64,000 bases of DNA. Source: Anaerocolumna sp. Lineage in GTDB: Bacteria; Bacillota; Clostridia; Lachnospirales; Lachnospiraceae. The stretch is from positions 62,001-126,000 of the forward strand of contig JARBTX010000001.1 in NCBI GenBank assembly GCA_029239975.1. The letters are read 5' to 3'. Shown here piece by piece: positions 1 to 9,717 of this stretch. The position numbers and the translations under genes are program-made. Every line of letters begins with the position of its first letter. The first letter of the stretch is position 1. A model generated the notes under the pieces. The model was given only the letters and a program-made list of their open reading frames with translations. It ran no database searches and had not been told where the DNA came from.

Positions 1-97
1 TTTGTTTCTTGTTTTTGGCAATAGGTTTCAATTGCATTTTTTTTGATTTTTTTAATTCTTTTTTCTGTCTGGTCTGCAATTTTTTCATTTTACTCAT
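1..97 (-). CDS. Partial Lys-rich protein, N-terminus only
   Basis: An ATG at 97 is preceded by a good ribosome site (AAAGGAG, about 7 bases upstream) and opens a frame that runs off the left edge of the window. The visible 32 residues begin MSKMKKLQTRQKKELKKSKK and are almost entirely Lys, Gln and hydrophobic residues with no stop. I do not recognise the family. The ribosome site and open frame support a real start; the function is unknown. Confidence 0.5.
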   Translation of the reverse strand, partial: MSKMKKLQTRQKKELKKSKKMQLKPIAKNKKQ

Positions 98-145
98 ACA
101 ATAACTCCTTTACATTAACTTAGTTAAACTCCCAATACTTACTAA

Positions 146-194
146 AAATAAAAAATAGGTCGAAAAAGTTACTTTTTTAGTATCTCCTTCGACC
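146..194 (-). terminator. Terminator after the chemoreceptor gene
   Basis: Inverted repeat GGTCGAA/TTCGACC, read on the minus strand just after the chemoreceptor stop and followed by a T-rich tract (TATTTTTTATTTT). It fits a rho-independent terminator that separates the chemoreceptor from the small gene at the left edge. Confidence 0.6.
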
Positions 195-254
195 ATATTA
201 TAATACAATAATTATTTCATAAATACAAGTAGCTTAGGTAAAATTTTCTTGACA

Positions 255-2366
255 CTATGAAATCCGGAAAATGTGTATCGCCTCATCTAACTCTTTTGCA
301 TTCTCAACTAATATTTTTGAAGCATTTTCTAAAGCTTTTATGGATTCATTCTGACTAATTACCGTTTCATCAACTGCTTCCTTGCCGGCTAATGTTTCTT
401 CCGCAATGGCAGATATACTTTCAATAGCACCTTGAGTTCCTATTCTTGCACCATCCATATTTTTCATATTGTTACCTATCGCTTTTAAACTTGTTAACAA
501 AACTTCAATACCTTGATTCATATTTTGAAAGGTAGCTACAGTCGTATCTACAATTCGATTTTGCTTACTTACTATATTTTCTGCTTCCTTTGCAGTAATT
601 GCAGTTTCTTTTGTTTGTTTTGTTATTTCTTCCACCACAACTTTTATTTGGTTTGAAGCATTTATGGATTGATCTGCTAATTTTCTTATCTCATCAGCAA
701 CAACTGCAAACCCCTTTCCAGCTTCTCCAGCTCTAGCAGCTTCTATGGAAGCATTTAAAGACAAGAGATTAGTTTGATCAGCAATATCATTAATCACTTG
801 AATAATATTAGAAATAGCATACGATTTCGATTCTAGAGCTGTTATATTATTTACTACATATTTTGTAATATCATTGGTAGCTTCTGATTGCCTTGATAAT
901 TCTTCCATGGTAGCAATACCTTCATATATCATATGCTTGGTATCATCTGTGACTTTTTCTATTTCTTTTACATTTTCATTTACTACAGTGATTTTTTGAG
1001 AAAGCGCATCCATTTGAAATAGACAATTTTGGGAATCTTCCGCTTGACTTGAAATTCCATGACCGATCTCAGTGATTACTGATGATATATTGTCACTATC
1101 TAAATTAAGAGTATTGGATGCATTCATAACATGAATTGCAGAATTGGATACCAATCCACTGACATGAGTAACTTTTTCAATTAAGCCACGCATATTTTGT
1201 ATAGTATCCGAAATATTGTGAGCTAACACCATAAATTCATCTTTTCGCTTTACAGATACACGTACCGTCAAATCACCTTCTGATATTTGTTTTAAGCTCT
1301 TATTAATACTTCTAATACAACTTCCAATACCACCTGCCATAATACTACCTACTAATACAGCGATAGTACTTGCTATAAGTACTATAAATATTGTAATGTT
1401 TTTGATATCATTCGCTTGCTTCATAATACTTACCTTAGGTACAAGAGCACATATGGTAATTCCGGTATCACCAATTTTATTATATAAATATAAATATTCA
1501 CTAGATTGATATTCTACATACCTTGAACCACTTACATCTACTGATTTTATGCTATCTTGATAAAATGTTTCTGAACTAATATGTATATCATATATTGCTT
1601 CATTTTTTATATTAGCACTATCTGTTTCAATGGAATTACCGTTTTTCTCATCATTTCCATAAAATATCATCTCTTTTCCATCAGGAGTAATTAATCCAAC
1701 AATACTATCTTCACCTAACGCTAAATCACTTAAAAAAGATTCAATTTCAGATTTACTAATATCAATTACGATACAACCTGCATTGGATGAAAATCTACGA
1801 AATAGTGATAATGCATAACTATTAGAATCTAATTTTAATTTAGAATCAATAAGTGGATGTTCTCCTAGCCAATAATATTCCTTTTGTTTATTTTGAAATC
1901 CTTCCCCTTCTTTGTCTGCTAACAAATCTTCATAAAAACCATTCATGTTCTCGATATCACTTGTTAACAATGTTACTTTATTGCCAGGGATAATATGTAT
2001 ATTCTCAACAAATGGTTCTAACGTTGTTTTTTGTAGTAATTCAGCATTAACTGCCATTACATAAGAAAGTTTTTCTCCAGCTTCTGTTTTCACTAATCCC
2101 CTAATATAGTATTCTAATTCTGAATCCCCCATATACCCAATTGAGATAGCATCAACGGAATTTAAGCCAGTCTCAATGTACTTTGTTGCCATTCTCATGG
2201 AATTCTTTGTGGCTTGTTCATAATTAGAAATTAACCCCTTTGATGATTTACTGTAAGAAAAAACCCCCAAGACAACAATAAACACCACAGGAATCAAGAA
2301 TCCAATAATAAGCTTCTGAAGTATCCCAAACTTCATTCTAGTAATATTATTCGACTTTTGTTTCAT
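255..2366 (-). CDS. Methyl-accepting chemotaxis protein
   Basis: Transmembrane chemoreceptor of 703 residues. TM1 lies at about 19-40, an extracytoplasmic sensor of about 280 residues follows (probably a double Cache fold, by size), TM2 is at about 323-346, then HAMP (346-400) and the long helical signalling domain. The conserved hairpin tip is clear at about 530-570 ([19 protein letters not shown], then [15 protein letters not shown]). There is no C-terminal receptor-methylation pentapeptide. The start has a strong GGAGGAG site. It should signal to CheA/CheW; no other che genes are in the window, so it is an orphan receptor. The ligand cannot be read from sequence. Confidence 0.93.
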   Translation of the reverse strand: MKQKSNNITRMKFGILQKLIIGFLIPVVFIVVLGVFSYSKSSKGLISNYEQATKNSMRMATKYIETGLNSVDAISIGYMGDSELEYYIRGLVKTEAGEKLSYVMAVNAELLQKTTLEPFVENIHIIPGNKVTLLTSDIENMNGFYEDLLADKEGEGFQNKQKEYYWLGEHPLIDSKLKLDSNSYALSLFRRFSSNAGCIVIDISKSEIESFLSDLALGEDSIVGLITPDGKEMIFYGNDEKNGNSIETDSANIKNEAIYDIHISSETFYQDSIKSVDVSGSRYVEYQSSEYLYLYNKIGDTGITICALVPKVSIMKQANDIKNITIFIVLIASTIAVLVGSIMAGGIGSCIRSINKSLKQISEGDLTVRVSVKRKDEFMVLAHNISDTIQNMRGLIEKVTHVSGLVSNSAIHVMNASNTLNLDSDNISSVITEIGHGISSQAEDSQNCLFQMDALSQKITVVNENVKEIEKVTDDTKHMIYEGIATMEELSRQSEATNDITKYVVNNITALESKSYAISNIIQVINDIADQTNLLSLNASIEAARAGEAGKGFAVVADEIRKLADQSINASNQIKVVVEEITKQTKETAITAKEAENIVSKQNRIVDTTVATFQNMNQGIEVLLTSLKAIGNNMKNMDGARIGTQGAIESISAIAEETLAGKEAVDETVISQNESIKALENASKILVENAKELDEAIHIFRIS

Positions 2367-2513
2367 CTCTTCTCCTCCAAAATATCATATATTTTACATA
2401 TTATACCTGTATTATAATACAATTTGACAAAAAGGTACAGAGATATTTTCGAATATTTTCGAATAAAACGTTTTCATTATAAAATTACTTTATGTAAAGT
2501 AATGAAAAAAGTA

Positions 2514-2566
2514 AAAAGTCCAAATTTTAACTTAACCGTTCGGTAAGCATAAAACTTGGACTTAAT
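2514..2566 (-). terminator. argS terminator
   Basis: Long hairpin with outer arms AAGTCCAA/TTGGACTT and an inner stem around ACCG/CGGT, followed on the minus strand by TTTTTACTTTTTT. It lies directly after argS. Confidence 0.75.
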
Positions 2567-2640
2567 TTATATTTCACTCAATGATTACTCATGATAATTC
2601 AATTGTTCATATATATGTTATATCTATTGATTTTAAACTT

Positions 2641-4413
2641 CTACATTCTATCTGGTGCTTCAAAACCAAGTAAATCGATACATGTTTCTAATATTCCTTG
2701 AACTAAAGCAATTAAAGCAATCCAGGATTGTTGTTTCTCTTTATCATCTTCTGCAATAATTTTGTTTTCATGATAAAAGCTATTAAAAGCATTTGCTAAA
2801 TCATAGATATATTGACATATTTTATGTGGTGCATTCTCAAGGAAAGCATGTTCAATCATATCATTAAATTTAGAAGCTTCTAGCATTAATGCTATTTCAC
2901 TAGCTATGGTTGAAGTTTTAATAGATTCTGTATTGTTGATGCTTGTTCCGGATATTTCGCTATATTTATTTAATATAGATTTGATACGAACGATGGTATA
3001 AAGAATATATGGTCCCGTATTACCTTCAAATGATATAAAACGATCCACGTCAAATATATAATCTTTGGATGCTTGGTTGGATAAATCACCATATTTTAAA
3101 GCTGCAAGACCGACTTTTTTAGAAATAAGCTTTGCTTCTTCTTCTGACATATCACGATTTTCCATCATCTTTTTATATACTTCATCATTAATACTTTGAA
3201 TTAAATTCTCAAGACGCATAACCCCACCATCTCTTGTCTTAAATGGCTTACCGTCTTTTCCATTCATAGTACCAAAACCTAAGAAAGTAAGTTTCACATC
3301 TTCTCCAACAAGTTTTGTCTTTTTCGCACAACGGAAAACTCTTTCAAAATAAAGTTCCTGTCTCTTATCTACTACATAAGTTATTGCATCTGGATTAAAT
3401 AATTTCATACGTTCCACCATTGTTGCTAAATCTGTTGTATCATATAAAGATGCTCCATCGGATTTTAATATCATACATGGTGGATATTCTTTTGTATCAG
3501 TTTCTTCCTTAACATCAACAACCAATGCACCTTCACTTATTCTGGTGTAATTATTATCTTTTAAGTAAGCTACCATATCAGGTATAAAAGCTTGTGCATC
3601 ACTTTCTTTTTTCCATAAGTCAAAACTAACATTTAAATTTTCATAATTTTTCTTTAAATCAGTAATAGATACATTTAAAATATGATTCCATAAAGCCATG
3701 TATCCGCGTTTACCATTCTGCAATTGATAAGTTGCATTTTTTGCTTCTTCTTTAAAGTCAGGATTTGACTTCGAATACTCGCTTGCAGCTGGGTAAATTT
3801 CTTCTAATTCAGAAATCGTAAACGGCGCTTCTAAAGGATACTCACCTGTAAAGTTATCATCGAAATAACATAATTCTGGTTTTCTTTTTCTTAATTCAGC
3901 GATAATTAGTCCCATCTGAAGTCCCCAGTCACCTAGGTGAACATCACCAATCACATTATGTCCTAAATATCTACTTGTCCTTTTAATACTTTCACCGATG
4001 ATTGCTGAACGAAGATGACCTACATGTAAAGGCTTTGCAACATTTGGTCCGCCGTAATCAATAACAATTGTAGTAGGATTCTCCGCTTTTTCAACACCGT
4101 ATTGAGCAGCCTTACTCATTTGACTTAGATAATCAGAAAGAAATGAATTATCCAAAGTGATATTTATAAATCCAGGCATAATAGCTTCTATTTTAGAAAA
4201 TAATTTACTACTATTTAAGTTCTCAACTACTTCATTCGCTATTATGATTGGTGCTTTTTTATATAATTTAGCAGCGGTTAAAGCACCATTACATTGATAC
4301 TGACATAAATCCGGACGATTGGATAAGGAAACCGATCCGTAATTCCTATCATATCCTTTTGCTTCAAACGCTTGCATTAATTCTTCCGCAATGATATCGA
4401 TAATTTTCTTCAT
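2641..4413 (-). CDS. argS: Arginyl-tRNA synthetase
   Basis: Charges tRNA-Arg with arginine in the cytoplasm. Class I synthetase of 590 residues. It has the N-terminal additional domain (about 1-90), the HIGH-like motif HVGHLRS (about 128-134), a degenerate KMSK region (FKTRDGG, about 391) and the C-terminal DALR anticodon-binding helices. The frame is open to 4449, but the ATG at 4413 has GGAGC six bases upstream and the earlier codon has no ribosome site, so 4413 is preferred. It ends in a strong terminator and no leader T-box is visible upstream. Confidence 0.95.
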   Translation of the reverse strand: MKKIIDIIAEELMQAFEAKGYDRNYGSVSLSNRPDLCQYQCNGALTAAKLYKKAPIIIANEVVENLNSSKLFSKIEAIMPGFINITLDNSFLSDYLSQMSKAAQYGVEKAENPTTIVIDYGGPNVAKPLHVGHLRSAIIGESIKRTSRYLGHNVIGDVHLGDWGLQMGLIIAELRKRKPELCYFDDNFTGEYPLEAPFTISELEEIYPAASEYSKSNPDFKEEAKNATYQLQNGKRGYMALWNHILNVSITDLKKNYENLNVSFDLWKKESDAQAFIPDMVAYLKDNNYTRISEGALVVDVKEETDTKEYPPCMILKSDGASLYDTTDLATMVERMKLFNPDAITYVVDKRQELYFERVFRCAKKTKLVGEDVKLTFLGFGTMNGKDGKPFKTRDGGVMRLENLIQSINDEVYKKMMENRDMSEEEAKLISKKVGLAALKYGDLSNQASKDYIFDVDRFISFEGNTGPYILYTIVRIKSILNKYSEISGTSINNTESIKTSTIASEIALMLEASKFNDMIEHAFLENAPHKICQYIYDLANAFNSFYHENKIIAEDDKEKQQSWIALIALVQGILETCIDLLGFEAPDRM

Positions 4414-4627
4414 AATTAGCTCCAATCTTTTTGTATTTTTCTTTAACATACTCTACCATAATTAGTTTCTAATGTAAATATATTATTGATTATTCGACTA
4501 ATATGGCATTTATTATACCTAGGGGGATTAAATAGTATCATTTATTTTTCATGTATTTCTATATTCAATTATAAAATTTCACTTAACCTCCTTTTTATAT
4601 TACTTAAAAGAATTATTTTTCTTTTTT

Positions 4628-4820
4628 TAATATTAAAAACGATTACTTTATCTTTTGCTATAATATTAAAAACGATTACTTTATCTTTTATAATAATATT
4701 AGATCGATTACTGTTATAATATCAAAAACGTTTACTTTATCTTTTATAATAAATCGATTACTGCTATAATATCAAAAACGTTTACCTTATCTTTTATTTA
4801 TAGTATTAAAAACGATTACA
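4628..4820. repeat. Degenerate direct-repeat array upstream of the marR promoter
   Basis: Seven copies of the octamer [A/T]CG[A/T]TTAC occur at 4639, 4672, 4704, 4728, 4754, 4778 and 4812. They sit in larger duplicated units: a 33-bp pair (4628-4660, 4661-4693) and a 50-bp pair (4701-4750, 4751-4800) that differ at only a few positions. The array ends about 40 bp before the marR promoter. The rest of the 4414-4860 gap is AT-rich with nothing else recognisable. Confidence 0.8.
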
Positions 4821-4860
4821 TAATTTCTTTCCTATATTTAATAAATTTTTTCAAAAGCTA

Positions 4861-4889
4861 TTGACAATACGTAACTAGTTACATATAAT
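4861..4889 (+). promoter_or_regulatory. Consensus sigma-A promoter of the marR operon
   Basis: Perfect -35 TTGACA (4861-4866) and -10 TATAAT (4884-4889) separated by 17 bp, 42 bp before the marR start codon. The spacer contains a palindromic operator. Confidence 0.85.
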
Positions 4890-4906
4890 AAAACGTAACC
4901 GGTTAC
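4871..4906. promoter_or_regulatory. Paired palindromic operators (likely MarR autoregulation)
   Basis: Two 12-bp perfect palindromes sit 24 bp apart: GTAACTAGTTAC (4871-4882), inside the promoter spacer, and GTAACCGGTTAC (4895-4906), just after the -10. Binding at either would occlude RNA polymerase. The downstream gene is a MarR-type repressor, a family that commonly binds such palindromes in its own promoter. That this MarR is the binder is inference. Confidence 0.75.
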
Positions 4907-4930
4907 CTTTTATTGTTAAGGAGAAATTAT

Positions 4931-5395
4931 ATGGATACTATGTTTGAAAAAGGATTTATCTTTGGAGGAATCTTTGTTTTGGCTAATCGCTTGCAGCTTG
5001 TTGGAGATAAGTTTGATGAACATATTACAGTAAAACAATGGTTATTACTTGCATGTATTAGCAAGTATAAGGATATCAAACCAACATTAAGTGATGTAGC
5101 GAAACAAATTGGTAATTCAAGACAGAATGTAAAAAAGATGGCATTAATTTTAGAACGAGAAGGATTTTTAACAATATCAAAAGATCATAATGATGCACGA
5201 ATTCTACGTATCTCATTAACAGAGAAATGTGATAATTATTTTAAAGAACGGGAAGAAAAAGAATTACAATTTATCAATGAGTTTTTTTATTCCATGGATG
5301 ATGAGATGATAAAAAATCTTTACCAAGGAATCACAAAATTATCTGAAAATATTAGTAGAATGGAGTTAAATTATGTTAAAGATGAAAAGGAGTAG
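4931..5395 (+). CDS. MarR family transcriptional regulator
   Basis: A 154-residue winged-helix DNA-binding protein. The HTH (TLSDVAKQIGNSRQNVKKMALILEREGF) is at about 55-85, followed by a wing with the Asp-Ala-Arg (DAR) signature and C-terminal dimerisation helices. ATG at 4931 is chosen over an upstream TTG because AAGGAGA lies 6 bases before it. Its stop overlaps the next gene by 23 bp, so the two are translationally coupled. Two palindromes in the promoter suggest autorepression. The ligand is unknown. Confidence 0.88.
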   Translation: MDTMFEKGFIFGGIFVLANRLQLVGDKFDEHITVKQWLLLACISKYKDIKPTLSDVAKQIGNSRQNVKKMALILEREGFLTISKDHNDARILRISLTEKCDNYFKEREEKELQFINEFFYSMDDEMIKNLYQGITKLSENISRMELNYVKDEKE

Positions 5396-6242
5396 AAGTA
5401 TTATGCTAATTAGTGTATTTTGTATTTTACTTATAATTGCTGTTGTAATCATATTTTTTCAAATTCCTTATTCAAAAACCAAACATGAATTTAACAAAAC
5501 AGTAACTGGTATCATAGATAATACCAAACGCCTGAATGAAGTATTCACACTAGATGAGATAGCTGATTTACCATTACCCGTACAAAAATATTTTAAGTAT
5601 TGTGGTTATATCGGAAAACCTAAAATGTCCTACATGAAAGGAAGTTTCCGTAATGTTGATTTTTATATAACCAACAACGGAAAAAAAACAAAACTAAAAA
5701 TAGATTATACACAATATAATTTTGTAGATAAACCAAATCGCTTTGCTTATATTGATTCATCCATTAAAGGACTACCGTTTGAAGGTTTTGACTCTTATCG
5801 TAATGGAATTGGGAGTATGAAAGGTGTCTTAGGAAAATTAATTACCTTATTTGATCAGCGTGGTGATGCTATGGATAAAGCTTGCTTGGTAACGTTTTTA
5901 GCAGAGTGTTTAATCGTGCCTAATGCCGCATTACAAGACTATATTTCTTGGGAATCCATAGACGAAACCCATGCAAAAGCAACCATTTTCTATTACGGAA
6001 TATCTGCTAGTGGTATTTTTACCTTTGATAAGAATGGATTAATGACATCATTCCGAACTAGTGATAGAGTTGCCACAGAGATGGATGGTACCACAAAAAA
6101 TGCTGAATGGTCAGCTATCTGTAGTAATTATAAAGAAATAGATGGATTAAAATTACCAACTGTACTGCAGGCAATATGGCATTATCCAGAAGGTGATTAC
6201 TTATACTTTGACGGAGCGAATGCATCGTTTTATTACAACTAA
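5373..6242 (+). CDS. DUF6544-type membrane-anchored protein
   Basis: A 289-residue protein with one N-terminal membrane segment (about 9-30) and a long extracytoplasmic domain. It resembles the DUF6544 (formerly DUF6920) family: PLPVQKYFKYCGYIGKP near residue 70, then a beta-rich domain with WHYPEGDYLYF near the end. No enzymatic function is established. It overlaps the marR gene, so the regulator probably controls it. Start ATG at 5373 has GGAG upstream; an in-frame ATG at 5382 is an alternative. Confidence 0.75.
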   Translation: MLKMKRSRSIMLISVFCILLIIAVVIIFFQIPYSKTKHEFNKTVTGIIDNTKRLNEVFTLDEIADLPLPVQKYFKYCGYIGKPKMSYMKGSFRNVDFYITNNGKKTKLKIDYTQYNFVDKPNRFAYIDSSIKGLPFEGFDSYRNGIGSMKGVLGKLITLFDQRGDAMDKACLVTFLAECLIVPNAALQDYISWESIDETHAKATIFYYGISASGIFTFDKNGLMTSFRTSDRVATEMDGTTKNAEWSAICSNYKEIDGLKLPTVLQAIWHYPEGDYLYFDGANASFYYN

Positions 6243-6247
6243 AAAAT

Positions 6248-6291
6248 TCTCTAGGTGGTAAAGTTTATTTCATACCTACCTAGAGATTTTT
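6248..6291 (+). terminator. Terminator of the marR-DUF6544 operon
   Basis: Hairpin TCTCTAGGTGGTA/TACCTACCTAGAGA with a short loop, followed by TTTTTG, immediately after the DUF6544 stop. Confidence 0.75.
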
Positions 6292-6316
6292 GATTAATTA
6301 TATACAATTAAGGATT

Positions 6317-6396
6317 CAAAAATTCTTCTGAAAATTTGATAATTTACTTACCTACAATTTTCCACCAACCGTGATATTTTCAAATTTAGAAGATTT
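6317..6396 (-). terminator. Long imperfect hairpin after the GerMN gene
   Basis: Arms of about 24 bp (around 6317-6342 and 6373-6397) with several mismatches flank a 30-bp loop. On the minus strand the structure ends in TTTTTG. It may serve as the terminator of the convergent GerMN lipoprotein gene, but the loop is long. Confidence 0.4.
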
Positions 6397-7503
6397 TTAT
6401 TGAATTACCTTATCCATACTTACTTTAAATGTTTCTCCTTCTTTCATTAGAATATGACCGGATTCATATGGTTTTCCATCTACAGTAATATACACTTCAT
6501 TAACTCCATAATACCCACCTAAGGTATTTGTGATACATTGTAAGATTATCTCCTCATAACTTGAACCCGCTTTCATATCACTAACTAAATCTTTTGAGAA
6601 ATCTACATAAACTACATTATCACTATTTAAAAATAAACTATTTATATTAGTATTGGAACTAATGGTTGGATCATATTTATCTTTTGTCAATTCTCTGATA
6701 CCTTGCTCTACCATAACACTGGTGATATCGTTGGTAAAGAATGAAACTTCTTTATTCTCAGAATAAATTGATACATCCTTAGAATTCGGATAATAAAACT
6801 TTATTGTTTGAACAAATGGTACCTCTTCTTCTATTTTACTTAATAAAGATTTTACCGTGAAATCCGAAGTAACAATTTGAGTTTCTATCAGACCAACTTG
6901 ATATGCATAATAATCAAGTCTTTTTTCATTGGTTCCCTCTGTTGTTACTTCTATAGCTTTAAACGTTCCTGCTGGAGTTTTCGTCTCTATATTAACATTA
7001 GAAATATATCGTCTACTTCCATTTGGTAAAAACCATTCAGTCTCTACTGTTAATGGTTCTTTTAGTAAAATTTCTCCACTATTTTCTACGGTATTAATTA
7101 AATTATCTCTATAATAGCATTCGTCTTTTGAAGTCAGTAATGTTAATTCTCCATTCTTGTATTCAAGAACTTTTACAGTTTCTGTACCACCGTTATTTGT
7201 TCTTAATTGAATTCTATCTTCGGTTGTAAAATCAGAATAAGATACAAAACCTGCATATTCGCTTCCATCACCTTCATAAATATATCTTGTATTTTTATAA
7301 AATGGAAAATAATCATTTATGGTAGGTGTTTCATCCGTTGTATCTGGTTCTGCAGCATTTGTTGGTTCACCATTTTCTGCTACATCACTTGGTATCGTAG
7401 TAATATCACCATTTGAATTTCCTTGATTTGTATCTTTTTTTGTACATGCAGTTAATAATACAATCAATATAACGCTTATAGTTAATACTATTTTTTTTAA
7501 CAT
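6397..7503 (-). CDS. Lipoprotein with C-terminal GerMN domain
   Basis: A 368-residue predicted lipoprotein. The signal peptide ends in lipobox LTAC (Cys20); a Ser/Thr/Asp-rich linker (20-60), a beta-rich middle domain and a GerMN domain (about 240-355) follow. GerMN is named after the spore protein GerM, which links the forespore engulfment complex in Bacillus. The GerMN assignment rests on features such as FYYPNSKD and the VYVDFSKDL block. Strong AAGAGGTG site before ATG. It could act at the cell surface or during sporulation; the role is inferred. Confidence 0.8.
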   Translation of the reverse strand: MLKKIVLTISVILIVLLTACTKKDTNQGNSNGDITTIPSDVAENGEPTNAAEPDTTDETPTINDYFPFYKNTRYIYEGDGSEYAGFVSYSDFTTEDRIQLRTNNGGTETVKVLEYKNGELTLLTSKDECYYRDNLINTVENSGEILLKEPLTVETEWFLPNGSRRYISNVNIETKTPAGTFKAIEVTTEGTNEKRLDYYAYQVGLIETQIVTSDFTVKSLLSKIEEEVPFVQTIKFYYPNSKDVSIYSENKEVSFFTNDITSVMVEQGIRELTKDKYDPTISSNTNINSLFLNSDNVVYVDFSKDLVSDMKAGSSYEEIILQCITNTLGGYYGVNEVYITVDGKPYESGHILMKEGETFKVSMDKVIQ

Positions 7504-7575
7504 ATTTCACCTCTTAGTCTACAGTCTTTCTTTATAATTTTAGACTTAATTTTAAAAAAAATACAACAATAATAA

Positions 7576-7613
7576 AAAAGGGTTAAGCATAAATAGTCTG
7601 CTTAATCCCTTTG
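7576..7613 (-). terminator. Terminator of the PadR-HAAS-DUF4097-PspC operon
   Basis: Near-perfect hairpin AAAGGGATTAAGCA/TGCTTAACCCTTT, with a T-run on the minus strand, 12 bp after the pspC-like stop. Confidence 0.85.
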
Positions 7614-7624
7614 ATAACGTTTTT

Positions 7625-7807
7625 TTAGTTTGGAATAATTATGGCTGCTATGATATATGCAAGAATTCCAGCTCCACCCATAAAGCTGAATAACACCCAT
7701 AATAATCTTACGATAGTAGGATCTAAATTAATATACTCCGCAATTCCACCACATACTCCACATATCATTTTATTACTATTTGACCTAAATAATTTTTTTG
7801 GTTCCAT
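7625..7807 (-). CDS. PspC domain protein
   Basis: A 60-residue protein that is essentially one PspC domain: KLFRSNSNKMICGVCGGIAE, then a C-terminal hydrophobic segment (about 35-58) that should anchor it in the membrane. PspC-type proteins belong to envelope stress systems. It starts 12 bp after the DUF4097 gene with an AGGAGG site, so it is the last gene of the PadR-HAAS-DUF4097 operon. Confidence 0.88.
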   Translation of the reverse strand: MEPKKLFRSNSNKMICGVCGGIAEYINLDPTIVRLLWVLFSFMGGAGILAYIIAAIIIPN

Positions 7808-7819
7808 GAATTCATCCTC

Positions 7820-8914
7820 CTATTTTATATTCAATGTAATTTTACCTATATCACATTCTAGTGTAAAACCATTCTCTGCATTGTTATTTTTAGTATATTC
7901 TGAACTTACACCAGTATACTTATTATCATTAATTATAACAGTTCCTATACCACAGTCAACACTGTAATTATAATTATCTATATTACCAACACAATTAACC
8001 ATAACATTACCAACATCACATGTAACTTCACTTTGTCCTGTTATGATTCCATTTACATTAATATTACCAACACCACAATCCAAAGTAACATCTTTCGCTG
8101 TTAGATTTTGAATGGTTAAGTTACCAGTATCAACGGAGTAATTAGATTTATTCAAGGCAGTTAAATTTTTGATGTTACAATCACCAGTATCTACATTAAT
8201 ATATGCTTCTTTTGTTAATAAATTATCGATTTTAACACTACCTGTATCTACTTCCAAATTAAATGTTTCTACTTCAAAGTCCTTAGGAATGGTAATAACA
8301 AATTTCGTTTTATCATTATAACTTACGTAAGCATCAGATCCAACTGAAATATCCATACCAAAGATAGAGATCTTATGATTACCATTTTCATCGCTATCAT
8401 TAACATTAATATCTAAACCATCTCCATCTAAATTAATATCAACATCATTATTTGTATCGTTAGTTCCAGTATAGTTAATTTCCCAAACACCATTATTTAC
8501 GAAACTTTCAAAATCATCTTCTTTCATGTCTGTAGCTTCAATTTTAAATTCATTACCTTCAACAATTGTTACTTTACCGCTTGATATATCAATATCAATG
8601 GATTCTACATCTTGGTAATTATCACTAAAGCTTCCATATTCATAGTTATTGTTATCGATGTCATTATCTTCATTATTATAAATTGCATCATTCTGATTAT
8701 CTACATTTCCATTATGATTATCTGAAACTCCAATTCCAAAATCGAAATCATCCGAATTTGTATCTAGGTTGAAATGAACTATATTACCTGGAATATAATC
8801 ATCTATATTTTGAAAAATAGCATTATCCATACTAAAAGCAATTCCAGTTAAACATATACCAGCTATAATAGCAATAAAAGCAATTTTTAATGTATTTTTT
8901 AAAAAGGCACTCAT
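7820..8914 (-). CDS. DUF4097-family beta-repeat membrane protein
   Basis: A 364-residue protein with an N-terminal membrane segment (about 8-28), a low-complexity Asn/Asp-rich stretch (about 50-95) and a C-terminal repeated beta domain of the DUF4097 type. Repeats built on VDTG and DCGVGN motifs are plain from about 220 to 360. Such proteins usually sit beside HAAS (DUF1700) and PadR genes, as here. Its start overlaps the upstream HAAS gene by 4 bp. Molecular function is unknown; the fold suggests an extracytoplasmic structural or sensory role. Confidence 0.82.
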   Translation of the reverse strand: MSAFLKNTLKIAFIAIIAGICLTGIAFSMDNAIFQNIDDYIPGNIVHFNLDTNSDDFDFGIGVSDNHNGNVDNQNDAIYNNEDNDIDNNNYEYGSFSDNYQDVESIDIDISSGKVTIVEGNEFKIEATDMKEDDFESFVNNGVWEINYTGTNDTNNDVDINLDGDGLDINVNDSDENGNHKISIFGMDISVGSDAYVSYNDKTKFVITIPKDFEVETFNLEVDTGSVKIDNLLTKEAYINVDTGDCNIKNLTALNKSNYSVDTGNLTIQNLTAKDVTLDCGVGNINVNGIITGQSEVTCDVGNVMVNCVGNIDNYNYSVDCGIGTVIINDNKYTGVSSEYTKNNNAENGFTLECDIGKITLNIK

Positions 8915-9717
8915 GCTGGAACCCTCCTATTCTTAAATGGTAAGCGGCAAATACTTATAAATCCGCGAAAGACAGTAGGAATTACTTTAGTACTTAATCC
9001 TATTGTCGCCATTGTAAATAAAAGTCCAATACCAAATAGAACTAATCCAACACCAGTAAGGCTTAAACCTATAATTGGAATTGTAAAAAGTCTCATTATT
9101 CCGACAATAATCAATCCCACGCTAGTAAAAGTCAATGCAATTGAAATTACCGTAAAGGCAATCCACAAACTAAGAAATAATACACCAACAGTAATAAGAA
9201 GACTAAAGGCGACTGCAATCACTGGTAATATAAACGGTAATCCAAAAATACATAGTATTATGATTATTATTAGTTTTGTACCAGAATTGTTATTATGTTG
9301 CCTATCATATTTAGATGTGCGATTCGTTGAATCATAATTGCTTGAATTATCTGTATTTTGCTCTCGATTTGTTTGACCATTTCTTGTTTGGCTATTTTCA
9401 TTGGTATTATCCGTATCTTTTACATTTTTTGCACTGCCAATAATCTCGTATTTTTGTTCTTTAATGAATTCATCTTCATATCCATTTTCCGTAAAATATC
9501 CTCTGTTTCTAGCTTCACTTGAACTTATTCCTAAATCTGCTTTAATGATAGCTGCAACTTTTGCTGGGGATCTTAATTCTGAAATAATAATTTGCTCTCT
9601 GTCGATTCCGGCATCATCAAAATAATTAGCATAATAGGAAAGAGCTTCTAATCGTTCTTCATTGGAAATGTCAAATAACAGTCCTTCTAATTCTTTCAAA
9701 AACTCATGCTTATTCAT
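8911..9717 (-). CDS. HAAS/DUF1700 domain membrane protein
   Basis: A 268-residue protein. The HAAS (DUF1700) domain is at about 1-65 (NKHEFLKELEGLLFDIS, then SYYANYFDDAG). A hydrophilic Asn/Thr-rich linker (about 85-145) and four or five hydrophobic segments (148-250) follow. HAAS domains are paired with PadR regulators in many Firmicutes and are thought to transmit signals at the membrane. Its ATG overlaps the padR stop (TAATG), a sign of translational coupling. Confidence 0.85.
   Translation of the reverse strand: MNKHEFLKELEGLLFDISNEERLEALSYYANYFDDAGIDREQIIISELRSPAKVAAIIKADLGISSSEARNRGYFTENGYEDEFIKEQKYEIIGSAKNVKDTDNTNENSQTRNGQTNREQNTDNSSNYDSTNRTSKYDRQHNNNSGTKLIIIIILCIFGLPFILPVIAVAFSLLITVGVLFLSLWIAFTVISIALTFTSVGLIIVGIMRLFTIPIIGLSLTGVGLVLFGIGLLFTMATIGLSTKVIPTVFRGFISICRLPFKNRRVPA

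Noticed and set aside
4486-4719. A 77-codon hydrophobic plus-strand frame upstream of marR
   Set aside because: It has no ribosome site and its residues simply follow the AT-rich repeat array (ILKTITLSF repeated), so it is a by-product of the repeats.
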